Below, piece by piece: positions 24,867-32,760 of a stretch of 64,000 nt of DNA. The stretch comes from an uncultured Clostridia bacterium (GTDB lineage Bacteria; Bacillota; Clostridia; UBA1381). The first letter of the stretch is position 1, and each line of letters starts with the position of its first letter. The stretch spans positions 1-64,000 of the forward strand of contig CANQIP010000006.1 in the NCBI GenBank assembly GCA_947623955.1. Reading direction: 5' to 3'. The translations under genes were made by a program, and so were the position numbers. The notes beneath the pieces were generated by a model that had not been told where the DNA came from, searched no databases, and was given only the letters and a program-made list of their open reading frames with translations.

Positions 24867-24891
24867 TAGGGGCGAACCGTGTTCGCCCGCA
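24867..24891. repeat. Short palindromic repeat, copy 3 of 3
   Basis: TAGGGGCGAAC / GTTCGCCCGC around CGT, followed by AAATG; GGGCGAAC and GTTCGCCC pair perfectly. Related to the copies at 3767-3790 and 11386-11403. Confidence 0.6.
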
Positions 24892-24933
24892 AATGTTACA
24901 TTCATATCAAATAAATTTACGGAGGAAGAAAAA

Positions 24934-26583
24934 ATGAAAAAACGAATTTTACTTGTACTGACAGTGTTGACAATGCTACTGTGCATACCGCTTATCGCGA
25001 GCGCCCAAATCATCGACAGCGGCAGCTGCGGCGCGGACGGCGATAATGTGACATGGACGCTTGATGACGACGGCACGCTGACTATAAGAGGAGATGGGGA
25101 TATGGAGGATTATGGTGATGACTCATCACCTTTTTATAACAACAGTAATATTAAATCTGTTATCATTGAAAATGGCGTAACTCGTGTTGGTAATTTTGCA
25201 TTTTATAACTGCAACGATTTAATCAGTATAGATATACCTGACAGTTTGACCAGCATAGGCAATTATGCGTTTAGTTCGTGTGGATTGAAAAACATAGAGA
25301 TACCTGAAAATGTATCTGATATTGATTATTGCGCATTTTATAATTCCACTTCTCTCGAAGATATAAATGTAAATAAGAAAAATAAAGAATATTATTCGGA
25401 AGACGGCGTACTTTTTAGTGATAAGTACGGGAACGGTAGTAAATATTATACATTGTACTGTTACCCTGCCGGAAAACTGGACAAAAGCTATGATATACCT
25501 AATGGAGTTGAAATTATAGAAAGTGACGCGTTTGCATATTGCAGTCATTTGGAAAACATAACAATTTCAAGCAGCGTTGGAGACATTGATTATTTTGCGT
25601 TTCGCTATTGTACCGGAATAAAAGAAATTATTATTCCGAGCAACGTTGTGGTGCTGGGAAACGATGCGTTTTTTGAATGTACCTCACTAAAAAAAATTAC
25701 TATCGAAAACGGTGTCAAGCGCATTTATGATAAAGCTTTTGTGGGAACGGCAATACAAACTGTTTATATACCTGAAAGCGTGGAAGAAATCGGCTCAGGA
25801 GCTTTTATGTCTGATAATTTACAAGAAATTATTGTTTCTGAAAACAATAGCAAATATACTTCTTTGGACGGAATATTATATACAAAGGATATGAAAACCT
25901 TACACACATACCCCGGGGGAAGAAAAGAAACAGAATATTCAATGATAGAAGGTATAAATAAAATTGAGTATTGTGCTTTTAGCGGAAATTCTCATTTAAA
26001 GCATTTAATAATATCCGATGGTGTGGCAGAGATTGGTGGAGCGTCTTTCCCGGCAGGACTTTTGACCGTTAGGATTCCTATGAGTGTTAGCAGTATAGGG
26101 GCTAATGTTGCATCTGGATATAGTAGTTTTGTAAGTAAAGATAAGAATTATTTCGATGTATATTATGATGGCTCAGAGGAGGATTGGGAGCAAATATATA
26201 TAAATCCATCCAATTCTGTATTATTGGAACTCACATCGATGCATTTTAACAAAGCTGATATGACCATACCGACAATTTCAGAGGTTATTTTTACAAAAAC
26301 AGGAGAAAGCAGATGGGTAGAAGAAAATGACAGTTTCATTTATAAATACAGTGCAAAAGTATCTTATCAAGATTTGCCGTTCTGTGCGCAGCTTATTACA
26401 GCAATATATAAAGGTAAGCAGATAGTCGCAATAGAAACAGAAACACTGTCGTCTAACACTAATTATACAGACATTAGCATATGGTCTGAACATAATGATG
26501 CTGAATGTGTCAAAGTGTTTCTTTGGGAATGTATTGATACAATGAAACCATTATGTGAAGCAAAAATTAGCGCCGTAGACTAA
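24934..26583 (+). CDS. Secreted BspA-type leucine-rich-repeat protein
   Basis: 549 residues with a signal peptide (MKKRILLVLTVLTMLLCIPL, cut near ASAQ). After a short N-terminal domain (GDNVTWTLDDDGTLTIRGDG) come about a dozen LRR_5 repeats of the form I-P-x-x-V-x-x-I-x-x-x-A-F-x-x-C, e.g. VTRVGNFAFYNC and VEIIESDAFAYC. A non-repeat C-terminal domain (about 450-549) is beta-rich. No sorting signal or membrane anchor is visible, so it is probably released. BspA-like proteins bind host or matrix proteins in some species. The gene is clearly richer in A+T (GAT, AAT, ATA, AAA codons) than all neighbours, and two palindromic elements lie just upstream; this looks like acquired DNA. Confidence 0.9.
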   Translation: MKKRILLVLTVLTMLLCIPLIASAQIIDSGSCGADGDNVTWTLDDDGTLTIRGDGDMEDYGDDSSPFYNNSNIKSVIIENGVTRVGNFAFYNCNDLISIDIPDSLTSIGNYAFSSCGLKNIEIPENVSDIDYCAFYNSTSLEDINVNKKNKEYYSEDGVLFSDKYGNGSKYYTLYCYPAGKLDKSYDIPNGVEIIESDAFAYCSHLENITISSSVGDIDYFAFRYCTGIKEIIIPSNVVVLGNDAFFECTSLKKITIENGVKRIYDKAFVGTAIQTVYIPESVEEIGSGAFMSDNLQEIIVSENNSKYTSLDGILYTKDMKTLHTYPGGRKETEYSMIEGINKIEYCAFSGNSHLKHLIISDGVAEIGGASFPAGLLTVRIPMSVSSIGANVASGYSSFVSKDKNYFDVYYDGSEEDWEQIYINPSNSVLLELTSMHFNKADMTIPTISEVIFTKTGESRWVEENDSFIYKYSAKVSYQDLPFCAQLITAIYKGKQIVAIETETLSSNTNYTDISIWSEHNDAECVKVFLWECIDTMKPLCEAKISAVD

Positions 26584-26614
26584 CAAAAGTGAGTACTGCC
26601 GTACTCACTTTTGT
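26583..26614. terminator. Terminator after the LRR gene
   Basis: ACAAAAGTGAGTAC / GTACTCACTTTTGT, a perfect 14-bp stem with a TGCC loop, overlapping the end of the LRR stop codon. Confidence 0.85.
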
Positions 26615-26654
26615 TATACCGTCTTATCTCACACCGCCCTAATGGGGGCATATT

Positions 26655-28781
26655 TTATTTCACCTTTAATACCGCTTTTAAATACGTACGCGTGTTTGCG
26701 CCGACCATGATTTCAAAATCGCCGCTTTCCACCTCGCGCGTACAATCGCTTTTTATAATTGCGAGGTCGTCAATGTTAAGTTTTATCGTCACGCGTTTTG
26801 TTTCGCCCGCCTTTATAAACACCTTGCGAAAGCCTTTAAGCTCAATTACGGGCGTGAGTACGGAGCTTACAATGTCGTTTACAAACAGCATGACCGTTTC
26901 CTTGCCGTCCATGCCGCCCTTGTTTTTAACGTCGACCGACACCTCTATAACGTCGTCCTTACGCGCCGTCTTTTTGCTAAGCTTTAGGTTGGAGTACGCG
27001 TATTCGGTGTAGGATAAGCCGTCGCCGAAGGTGTACATGCTGTCCTTCTTTAAATCCACGTACTGACCGCCGTGCCAGCCGTGGTAGTGGTTGTAGTAGC
27101 ACGGTGTCTGCGCGCTCGTCTGCGGGAACGATATGCTTAATTTGCCACTCGGGTTAAACCGTCCGGCGATAAGCTCCGCCGCCGCAAGTCCGCCCATCGC
27201 GCCGCCGTTAAACGTCTCGACGACCGCCGCGCACCGTTCTTTGAGCATACCGATACACAAGGGCTTGCAGTTTACAAGCACGGCGATTACCTTCTTCCCC
27301 GTGTCGCAAAGGCGGCTTACAAGCTCGGTCTGCGGGTCGGTCAGGTCTATGTTCGCCCTGTCGCGGTACTCGCCGTTCTGCGCGAGACAGTCGCCTATCA
27401 CGCACACGACAACATCTGCTTGTTTCGCCGCGTCAACGGCTTTCTTAATACCGCCGCCGTGACCGAATATGTCGCAGCCCTTTTCAAATATAATTTTGTC
27501 GCCGCCGAACACCTCTCTCATGCCGTCCAAAACGGTGTGATACTCGCCGCGCGGCTTTGCGATCGCGCTCGGCAGCGGGTGCGAGAAGAATGTCCAGTCG
27601 CCGAACTGTGCGCGTATACTGTCGGCGTTCGGACCTACGACGGCTATTTTCTTTACTTTATCGCTAAGCGGCAGCACACCGTCGTTTTTCAACAGCACCA
27701 TGCTCTCCCGCGCAATTTCGAGGTTTAATTTTCTGTGATTTTCGCAGCCAATGACGCTCTTGTCGGGACGCTCCTTGTCATCGAACAGTCCTATGCGGAA
27801 TTTCGCCTTTAATATGCGCCTTACGGAGTCGTCTATGCGCTCCTTCGATATTTTACCCTCGCGCACAAGCTCCAAAACATATTTGTAAAACCTGTGCGTG
27901 TTCATGCTCATGTCGTTGCCCGCCTCGACCGCGAGGTACGACGCCTCCTTTATATCCTTCGCGGCGCGCTGCTTATGCACAAGGCTCTTTACGTTCTCCC
28001 AGTCGGTCACGACAAAGCCGTCAAAACCAAGCTCGTCCTTCAAAATTTCCGTGAGCATGCGCTTGTTCGACGTGAGCGGCAGCGCGTCAATCGAGCCGTA
28101 CGCCGTCATAACCGAGCCGCAGCCGGCTTCAACCGCCTTCTTAAACGGCGGCAGAAATACCTCGCGTATTTTACGCTCCGTCACAGGGCTGTCGTACGCG
28201 TCGCGTCCGCCCGTCGCCTCGCCGTAGGCTATGTAGTGTTTCGCGCACGCGATAATATTGCCGTCGTACTGGTAGCCCGTTATGACAGCCTTGCCGAGTT
28301 CGCCGACAAGGTAGCTGTCCTCGCCGAATGTCTCATTCACGCGTCCCCAGCGCAGGTCGCGGGCTATGCAAAGCACGGGCGAGAACGTCCAGTCGAGACC
28401 GTCCGCCGCGACCTCGAGAGCCGTCGCGCGCGCTGTTTCAAAAAGCAGCGCGCGGTTAAAGCTGCACGACATCGCAAGCTGCGACGGGAACACCGTCGCG
28501 CCGTTTAAGAGCGCGTGACCGTGGATCGCGTCTATTCCGAGCAGCGGCGGTATACCGAGCCGCGTTTTCTCGGATTTTTTGCGTATATCGTCCCTCTCCT
28601 TACCGAGCGCGTGCAAAAATGAGCCTATGCCGCGCTTTTTGTAACGCTCGTAATCGACGGGGTTTAAGGCGTTATAGCTTACCTGCAGCATTTGCCCTAC
28701 CTTTTCCTCAAGCGTCATACGCTTTAACAAATCCTCCGCCCTCTCCGACGGAGACAGCGTTTTATCCGTGTATTTTTTCAT
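26655..28781 (-). CDS. GH3 beta-glucosidase/xylosidase
   Basis: 708 residues, no signal peptide, so cytoplasmic. GH3 N-terminal barrel: PPLLGIDAIHGHALL (substrate pocket), KHYIAYGEATGGRD, and VVTDWENV with the nucleophile Asp. The second alpha/beta domain runs from about residue 385, and a C-terminal fibronectin-III-like domain ends it (SVDVKNKGGMDGKETVMLFV). It hydrolyses beta-linked gluco- or xylo-oligosaccharides; the exact sugar cannot be told. Transcribed alone from a promoter that shares its -35 with the divergent nucleoid-protein gene. Confidence 0.95.
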   Translation of the reverse strand: MKKYTDKTLSPSERAEDLLKRMTLEEKVGQMLQVSYNALNPVDYERYKKRGIGSFLHALGKERDDIRKKSEKTRLGIPPLLGIDAIHGHALLNGATVFPSQLAMSCSFNRALLFETARATALEVAADGLDWTFSPVLCIARDLRWGRVNETFGEDSYLVGELGKAVITGYQYDGNIIACAKHYIAYGEATGGRDAYDSPVTERKIREVFLPPFKKAVEAGCGSVMTAYGSIDALPLTSNKRMLTEILKDELGFDGFVVTDWENVKSLVHKQRAAKDIKEASYLAVEAGNDMSMNTHRFYKYVLELVREGKISKERIDDSVRRILKAKFRIGLFDDKERPDKSVIGCENHRKLNLEIARESMVLLKNDGVLPLSDKVKKIAVVGPNADSIRAQFGDWTFFSHPLPSAIAKPRGEYHTVLDGMREVFGGDKIIFEKGCDIFGHGGGIKKAVDAAKQADVVVCVIGDCLAQNGEYRDRANIDLTDPQTELVSRLCDTGKKVIAVLVNCKPLCIGMLKERCAAVVETFNGGAMGGLAAAELIAGRFNPSGKLSISFPQTSAQTPCYYNHYHGWHGGQYVDLKKDSMYTFGDGLSYTEYAYSNLKLSKKTARKDDVIEVSVDVKNKGGMDGKETVMLFVNDIVSSVLTPVIELKGFRKVFIKAGETKRVTIKLNIDDLAIIKSDCTREVESGDFEIMVGANTRTYLKAVLKVK

Positions 28782-28820
28782 TTCCGTTCCACACCTTTAT
28801 ACAAATTACGTTCCATTAAA

Positions 28821-28871
28821 ATTATACTAATCAAATTACGGCTTGTCAATAATTTGTTTTTATGGTAAAAT
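28821..28871. promoter_or_regulatory. Overlapping divergent promoters (GH3 and nucleoid-associated protein)
   Basis: Minus strand: TTGACA (28844-28849), 17-bp spacer, TATAAT (28821-28826). Plus strand: TTGTCA (28843-28848), 17-bp spacer, TAAAAT (28866-28871). The two -35 boxes occupy the same bases, so both cannot be used at once. The word CAAATTACG appears twice nearby (28802, 28832). Confidence 0.75.
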
Positions 28872-28894
28872 AGTCAGGAAAGAGAGGTATTAAA

Positions 28895-29902
28895 ATGATA
28901 GCATCACTAAGCAAAGCAATTTTACATATACTTGACGCGTCGGGCGGCATGTGCGTCCTGAGCGACGAGGAACTTGACGTTTCGGACGGAAGTATAAACA
29001 GCTTTATATCAAAACATATAGAGAAGATTTTTGACGACGCGTCGCTCCGCAAGGGCGAGTTTACCGAAAGCAGCGGCTTTAAATACGAGGTTACGGAGTA
29101 CCTCAAAACGCGCGATATTATACCGTTTTCGCAGTTCGCGGCAAATCGGCTTTACGACGGCGTATCATCCTCCGACGCGCCCGACGCGGCTGACGTTATC
29201 GTGTGCGAGTTTTCGGCAGACGAACGGAATATAATCGGTATACTGCGGTTTGAAAACAAGGCGGGCTACACGCACCAGGTCACGCAGGACGATGGCAAGG
29301 TTAAAAATCTTATCATAAACCACTACGCCATTCTCCCCACCACGACGCAGAAAATAAGCGAGTGCGCGTTTATCGACCTTTCGGACATGACGGTGCGGTA
29401 CAAGGGCAAAAAACGCAATATCGACGGCGAAAAAATCGACCTTATGGCAGACGTGCTTTTGGAGTGCGTGTACGATATTTCGCCGCGCGAGTCGGTGAAC
29501 GCGGTACGTAAGATCGCGAAAAAGGTCACGGAGGAAAACGGCGGTGACTCGCTCGAAACGATGTCGCGCATGAAGGAGTATATAACCGAGAGCGTCGAGG
29601 AAGGCGAAAATAAATATATCGAAACGGAAAAGGTCGCCGAAAAGATATTCGACGGTCTCCCGGGTATGCGGGAGGAATTTAAGGAAAAGCTCGAAAAGGC
29701 GCAGGTGCCGGAAAAGGTGGAAGTGAACCGCTACGTCACAAAACGGCTGTCGAAGGACGTTAAAATCGTCACCGACATCGGCGTTGAGATAACGTTCCCC
29801 GCCGAGTACTACAGCAACAAGGATTACATTGAGTTTATAAACAACGACGACGGCACTATCTCCATTCAGATAAATAATATAGGCGAGGTCGTGAATAAGT
29901 AG
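28895..29902 (+). CDS. Nucleoid-associated protein, NdpA/YejK family
   Basis: 335 residues of the 37-kDa nucleoid-associated family (PF04245). Seen: an N-terminal ISKHIEKIFDDASLRKGEF, then ADVIVCEFSADERNIIGILRFENKAG and ISECAFIDLSDM; the C-terminus VEITFPAEYYSNKDYIEFINN is typical. Role in Clostridia is not known; in Escherichia coli YejK binds DNA and topoisomerase IV. It is transcribed alone. Confidence 0.85.
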   Translation: MIASLSKAILHILDASGGMCVLSDEELDVSDGSINSFISKHIEKIFDDASLRKGEFTESSGFKYEVTEYLKTRDIIPFSQFAANRLYDGVSSSDAPDAADVIVCEFSADERNIIGILRFENKAGYTHQVTQDDGKVKNLIINHYAILPTTTQKISECAFIDLSDMTVRYKGKKRNIDGEKIDLMADVLLECVYDISPRESVNAVRKIAKKVTEENGGDSLETMSRMKEYITESVEEGENKYIETEKVAEKIFDGLPGMREEFKEKLEKAQVPEKVEVNRYVTKRLSKDVKIVTDIGVEITFPAEYYSNKDYIEFINNDDGTISIQINNIGEVVNK

Positions 29903-29903
29903 C

Positions 29904-29934
29904 AAAAAAGGCTGTGTAAAACACAGCCTTTTTC
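29904..29934. terminator. Bidirectional terminator
   Basis: AAAAAAGGCTGTG / CACAGCCTTTTT with a short AAAA-type loop, between convergent genes. Confidence 0.85.
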
Positions 29935-30373
29935 ATATGCAGAAGTCCAATGAGCCACTCTCCTGCAAGCCCTTATTCACGAGGTCTTCGAGCGTTATAT
30001 TGTCGAGGTAATCGTTAATCACCTTATAAAGCCCCCGCCACACTCCGATTGTCGGGCATGCCGTTTCACGCGGGCAGACGTTCACCTCGTCGTCCAGACA
30101 CGCCACAGGCGCAAGCGAGCCCTCCGTTATGCGCAGAATATCGCCGATGGTATACTCCGACGTTTTTTTCGCCAGCCTGTAACCGCCCTGCGCGCCGCGT
30201 ATGCTTTTTAAATACCCCACGCGCACAAGCATACTCACTATCTGTTCGAGGTACTTTACCGAAATGCTTTCGCGCTCGGATATGTCGCGTATCGACACGT
30301 TTTCATCCGTGCCGTGCAGCGCTATGTCAAGCATCAGCCGCAGCGCGTATCTTCCCTTTGTCGATATTTTCAT
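29933..30373 (-). CDS. Rrf2/IscR family transcriptional regulator
   Basis: 146 residues. N-terminal winged helix (ISTKGRYALRLMLDIALHG is the family start) and three cysteines C-x7-C-x5-C in ACLDDEVNVCPRETACP that bind an iron-sulfur cluster in IscR and CymR-like sensors. It probably reports iron-sulfur, redox or cysteine status. No isc, suf or cysteine genes are next to it, so its targets lie elsewhere. Confidence 0.92.
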   Translation of the reverse strand: MKISTKGRYALRLMLDIALHGTDENVSIRDISERESISVKYLEQIVSMLVRVGYLKSIRGAQGGYRLAKKTSEYTIGDILRITEGSLAPVACLDDEVNVCPRETACPTIGVWRGLYKVINDYLDNITLEDLVNKGLQESGSLDFCI

Positions 30374-30418
30374 GCTTTCTCATCCTTTTTTCACTATTTT
30401 CCCACTTGTATACTATGA

Positions 30419-30447
30419 ATTATATCACAGCTTGGCTGTTTTGTCAA
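30419..30447 (-). promoter_or_regulatory. Sigma-A promoter of the Rrf2 regulator
   Basis: On the minus strand TTGACA (30442-30447), 17-bp spacer, TATAAT (30419-30424), 46 bases before the start. The spacer holds the dyad ACAGC-CAA-GCTGT. Confidence 0.8.
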
Positions 30448-30489
30448 TATTAACTGCGCCCCGCTTTTCCGACCGTATCTAAATAAGAC

Positions 30490-30518
30490 TTGAAAATAAT
30501 TTTGTTTTATGGTACAAT
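30490..30518 (+). promoter_or_regulatory. Sigma-A promoter of the DtxR/MntR-like gene
   Basis: TTGAAA (30490-30495), 17-bp spacer, TACAAT (30513-30518), 32 bases before the ATG at 30551. Confidence 0.7.
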
Positions 30519-30550
30519 ATGTTATATACGTCAGTAAAGGGGTTGTTTGT

Positions 30551-30919
30551 ATGGAACTGCACGAGTCGGGCGAGATGTATCTCGAAACAATATTGATTTT
30601 AAAAAACAAGTTCGGATACGTGCGCTCAATAGATATTGCAAATGAAATGGGCGTTTCCAAGCCGAGCGTAAGCAGAGCCGTCGCGCTGCTCAAAGACAAC
30701 GGCTACATTTCCTTTGACCCCAACGGCATGATTTTACTGACCGATACCGGCAAGGCGGTCGCCGAGAAAATATACGACAGGCACACCGTTCTTACAAAAT
30801 ATTTCACGGCGATAGGCGTAAGCGAGGACGTCGCGTCAAAGGACGCCTGCAAAATCGAGCATATTATAAGTGACGAGACATTTAATATACTGAAAAAACG
30901 GCTTAAAGACATAAAATAG
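30551..30919 (+). CDS. Metal-dependent DtxR/MntR family regulator
   Basis: 122 residues: a winged-helix (GEMYLETILILKNKFGYVRS, then DIANEMGVSKPSVSRAVALL) and a helical metal-binding/dimerisation domain containing H, D, and the motif ACKIEHIISDE. It lacks the SH3-like third domain, as in MntR. It may sense manganese or iron; no transport gene is nearby. AAAGGGG lies eight bases before this ATG; an upstream ATG at 30509 falls in the promoter. Confidence 0.9.
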   Translation: MELHESGEMYLETILILKNKFGYVRSIDIANEMGVSKPSVSRAVALLKDNGYISFDPNGMILLTDTGKAVAEKIYDRHTVLTKYFTAIGVSEDVASKDACKIEHIISDETFNILKKRLKDIK

Positions 30920-30920
30920 G

Positions 30921-30952
30921 AAAGCGTTCCGCGAATACGGAACGCTTTTTTT
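30921..30952. terminator. Bidirectional terminator
   Basis: AAAGCGTTCC / GGAACGCTTT stem with seven T, between the DtxR-like gene and the sugar transferase. Confidence 0.85.
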
Positions 30953-31610
30953 AATATGCCCCTCTTGTAAAAAGCACGGCGAAAATCGTTTTAAGTATAA
31001 GGCGTGCGTCAAGACGCAGCGATCGGCGCTGTATGTACTTCATATCCATATCCATCCAGTCCTCAAACGAAAGCTGACTTCTGCCGTAGGTCTGCCAGAA
31101 ACATGTCAGCCCCGGTTTGACGAGGAGCCGCTGCATCTGGTATTCGCTGTACTGCTCCACTTCCTCCGGCAGCGGCGGACGCGGGCCCACGATGCTCATA
31201 TCGCCCTTTAGGATATTTATAAGCTGCGGCAGTTCGTCTATACTGTACTTCCTTATAAACTTACCCACCTTTGTGATGCGCGGGTCATCCTTAATTTTGA
31301 ACACCGGCCCGTCCATTTCGTTGAGGTGCATAAGCTCCGGCTTTATTTCATCCGCGCCCGGACACATGCTCCTGAACTTATACATCCGAAACGGCTTGTT
31401 GTTTTTGCCTTGCCGCGTCTGCGCGTAAAACGCGCTGCCGCCGTCGGTTCTGACGGCTATCGCGGTAACGAGAAAAAGCGGCGACAGCACAATCAGCGCG
31501 ACGCACGAGAAAAACACATCTAAAATACGCTTCACACACTCGTAAGCGGGCTTGTGAAGATCCTCGTCCGTTATTCTGATTTTTATGTCTTCAGCCGCTT
31601 GTTTTATCAT
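30951..31610 (-). CDS. Initiating sugar-phosphate transferase (WbaP/PglC-like)
   Basis: 219 residues, the short one-domain form. It attaches the first sugar phosphate to undecaprenyl phosphate to start exopolysaccharide synthesis. Features: a reentrant membrane helix (FFSCVALIVLSPLFLVTAIAV), KFRSM, FKIKDDPRITKVGKFIRKYS, DELPQLINILKGDMSIVGPRP, and LTCFWQTYGR. Last gene in the minus-strand polysaccharide run (40146 to 30951). Confidence 0.93.
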   Translation of the reverse strand: MIKQAAEDIKIRITDEDLHKPAYECVKRILDVFFSCVALIVLSPLFLVTAIAVRTDGGSAFYAQTRQGKNNKPFRMYKFRSMCPGADEIKPELMHLNEMDGPVFKIKDDPRITKVGKFIRKYSIDELPQLINILKGDMSIVGPRPPLPEEVEQYSEYQMQRLLVKPGLTCFWQTYGRSQLSFEDWMDMDMKYIQRRSLRLDARLILKTIFAVLFTRGAY

Positions 31611-31647
31611 ATTCTATGCTCATTCCTTACTCCGCTGCCGCGCTAAA

Positions 31648-32736
31648 TCAGTACCACCCTATATCAACAACCATAATTTCGGGCTTGTTAAATATTCTCG
31701 GGAAAAATCCCGATTTGCCCAGACCTCTCGTAATTAACAGACGGCTGTTTCCTATTTCGTGATAGCCGTCGCAAAGTTTCGGGAAAAATCCCTGGTCGGC
31801 GGAGTACAGTCCGCCTATCCACGGCAGTCTCACCTGTCCACCGTGCGCGTGACCCGCGAGCGCAAGGTCTATATTATAGTCGTCGAGCGTGCCGAAAAAC
31901 TGCTCGGGATAATGGGTCAGCACAAGCTTGAAGTTATCCGTCGCGCTCATCGCCTTGTCGAAAAACGCTTTGCCGTACTCCTCGAACTCCTTCGGATTTT
32001 GCGTAAGTCCGATTATATCCATGGTTGTGCCGCCTATCGTGACGGTATCCGTTTCGTTGTTCATTATCTTTATTCCGGCTTTTTTCACGTCCTTGTAGAT
32101 ATTCGAGTTCTTAAACAGCATCGCGTCTATTTCGTGATTGCCGAGAGAATAGTAAACGGGCGCGATTTCATTGAGTTTGACACAGAGATTTATAACCACG
32201 TCGTACTTGTCGGGCTTGGTTTCCATGTTCATATCGCCGACAAGAGTAATTATGTCGGGGCTCAATTTGTCAACCTCATGTATGAGATACTCGTTATCCT
32301 TGCCGAACTCCTTTAGGTGCATATCGGAAAGACAGACTATCCTTATATTGTCCGTAACCTTGTTCGACTTGACCTGATAAAAAGACTTTTCCAGACTGTG
32401 GCTGTCTATGATGACCGAAATGCCTATTGCCGCAACCAGCATCGCGGCAATAACGGCTGCCGCGGTGATTATCTTTCTCTTTCTGCCCTTTTTGTCCGCG
32501 TTGTCCGTACCGTCGGCTTTTTTCGTTTTATTTCTTTTATTCTTTTTATCCGTCTTGTTCTTTTTTTCTTTTTTGCTTTGCACGGCGCGTCTTACGGAAA
32601 ATTTCCCGCGGCGGCGCGGAGATACGCCGCCCTCCGCCGCGTTTGCGGTTTCCGCATTGTCGCCGCCGCTGTCCGTCGCGGCGTTATCACCCATCGGCTC
32701 CGCGTCGATATTCAGCTTTTCTTCTTTGTCAGACAT
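31648..32736 (-). CDS. Membrane-anchored metallophosphoesterase (YkuE/YaeI type)
   Basis: 362 residues. A long cytoplasmic N-terminal tail rich in Lys, Asn, Asp and Ala (residues 1-88), one membrane helix (about 89-110), then a calcineurin-like phosphoesterase with LSDMHLKEFG, LVGDMNM, YSLGNHE, LTHYPEQ and AGHAHGGQVRLP, all metal ligands in place. Relatives may remove phosphates from lipid intermediates such as UDP-diacylglucosamine or act on wall polymers. The place between Wzz and the initiating transferase suggests a role in polymer or lipid-carrier recycling, which is inference. Confidence 0.88.
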   Translation of the reverse strand: MSDKEEKLNIDAEPMGDNAATDSGGDNAETANAAEGGVSPRRRGKFSVRRAVQSKKEKKNKTDKKNKRNKTKKADGTDNADKKGRKRKIITAAAVIAAMLVAAIGISVIIDSHSLEKSFYQVKSNKVTDNIRIVCLSDMHLKEFGKDNEYLIHEVDKLSPDIITLVGDMNMETKPDKYDVVINLCVKLNEIAPVYYSLGNHEIDAMLFKNSNIYKDVKKAGIKIMNNETDTVTIGGTTMDIIGLTQNPKEFEEYGKAFFDKAMSATDNFKLVLTHYPEQFFGTLDDYNIDLALAGHAHGGQVRLPWIGGLYSADQGFFPKLCDGYHEIGNSRLLITRGLGKSGFFPRIFNKPEIMVVDIGWY

Positions 32737-32760
32737 ATCAGTTTCCTCCGGTTACACGCT

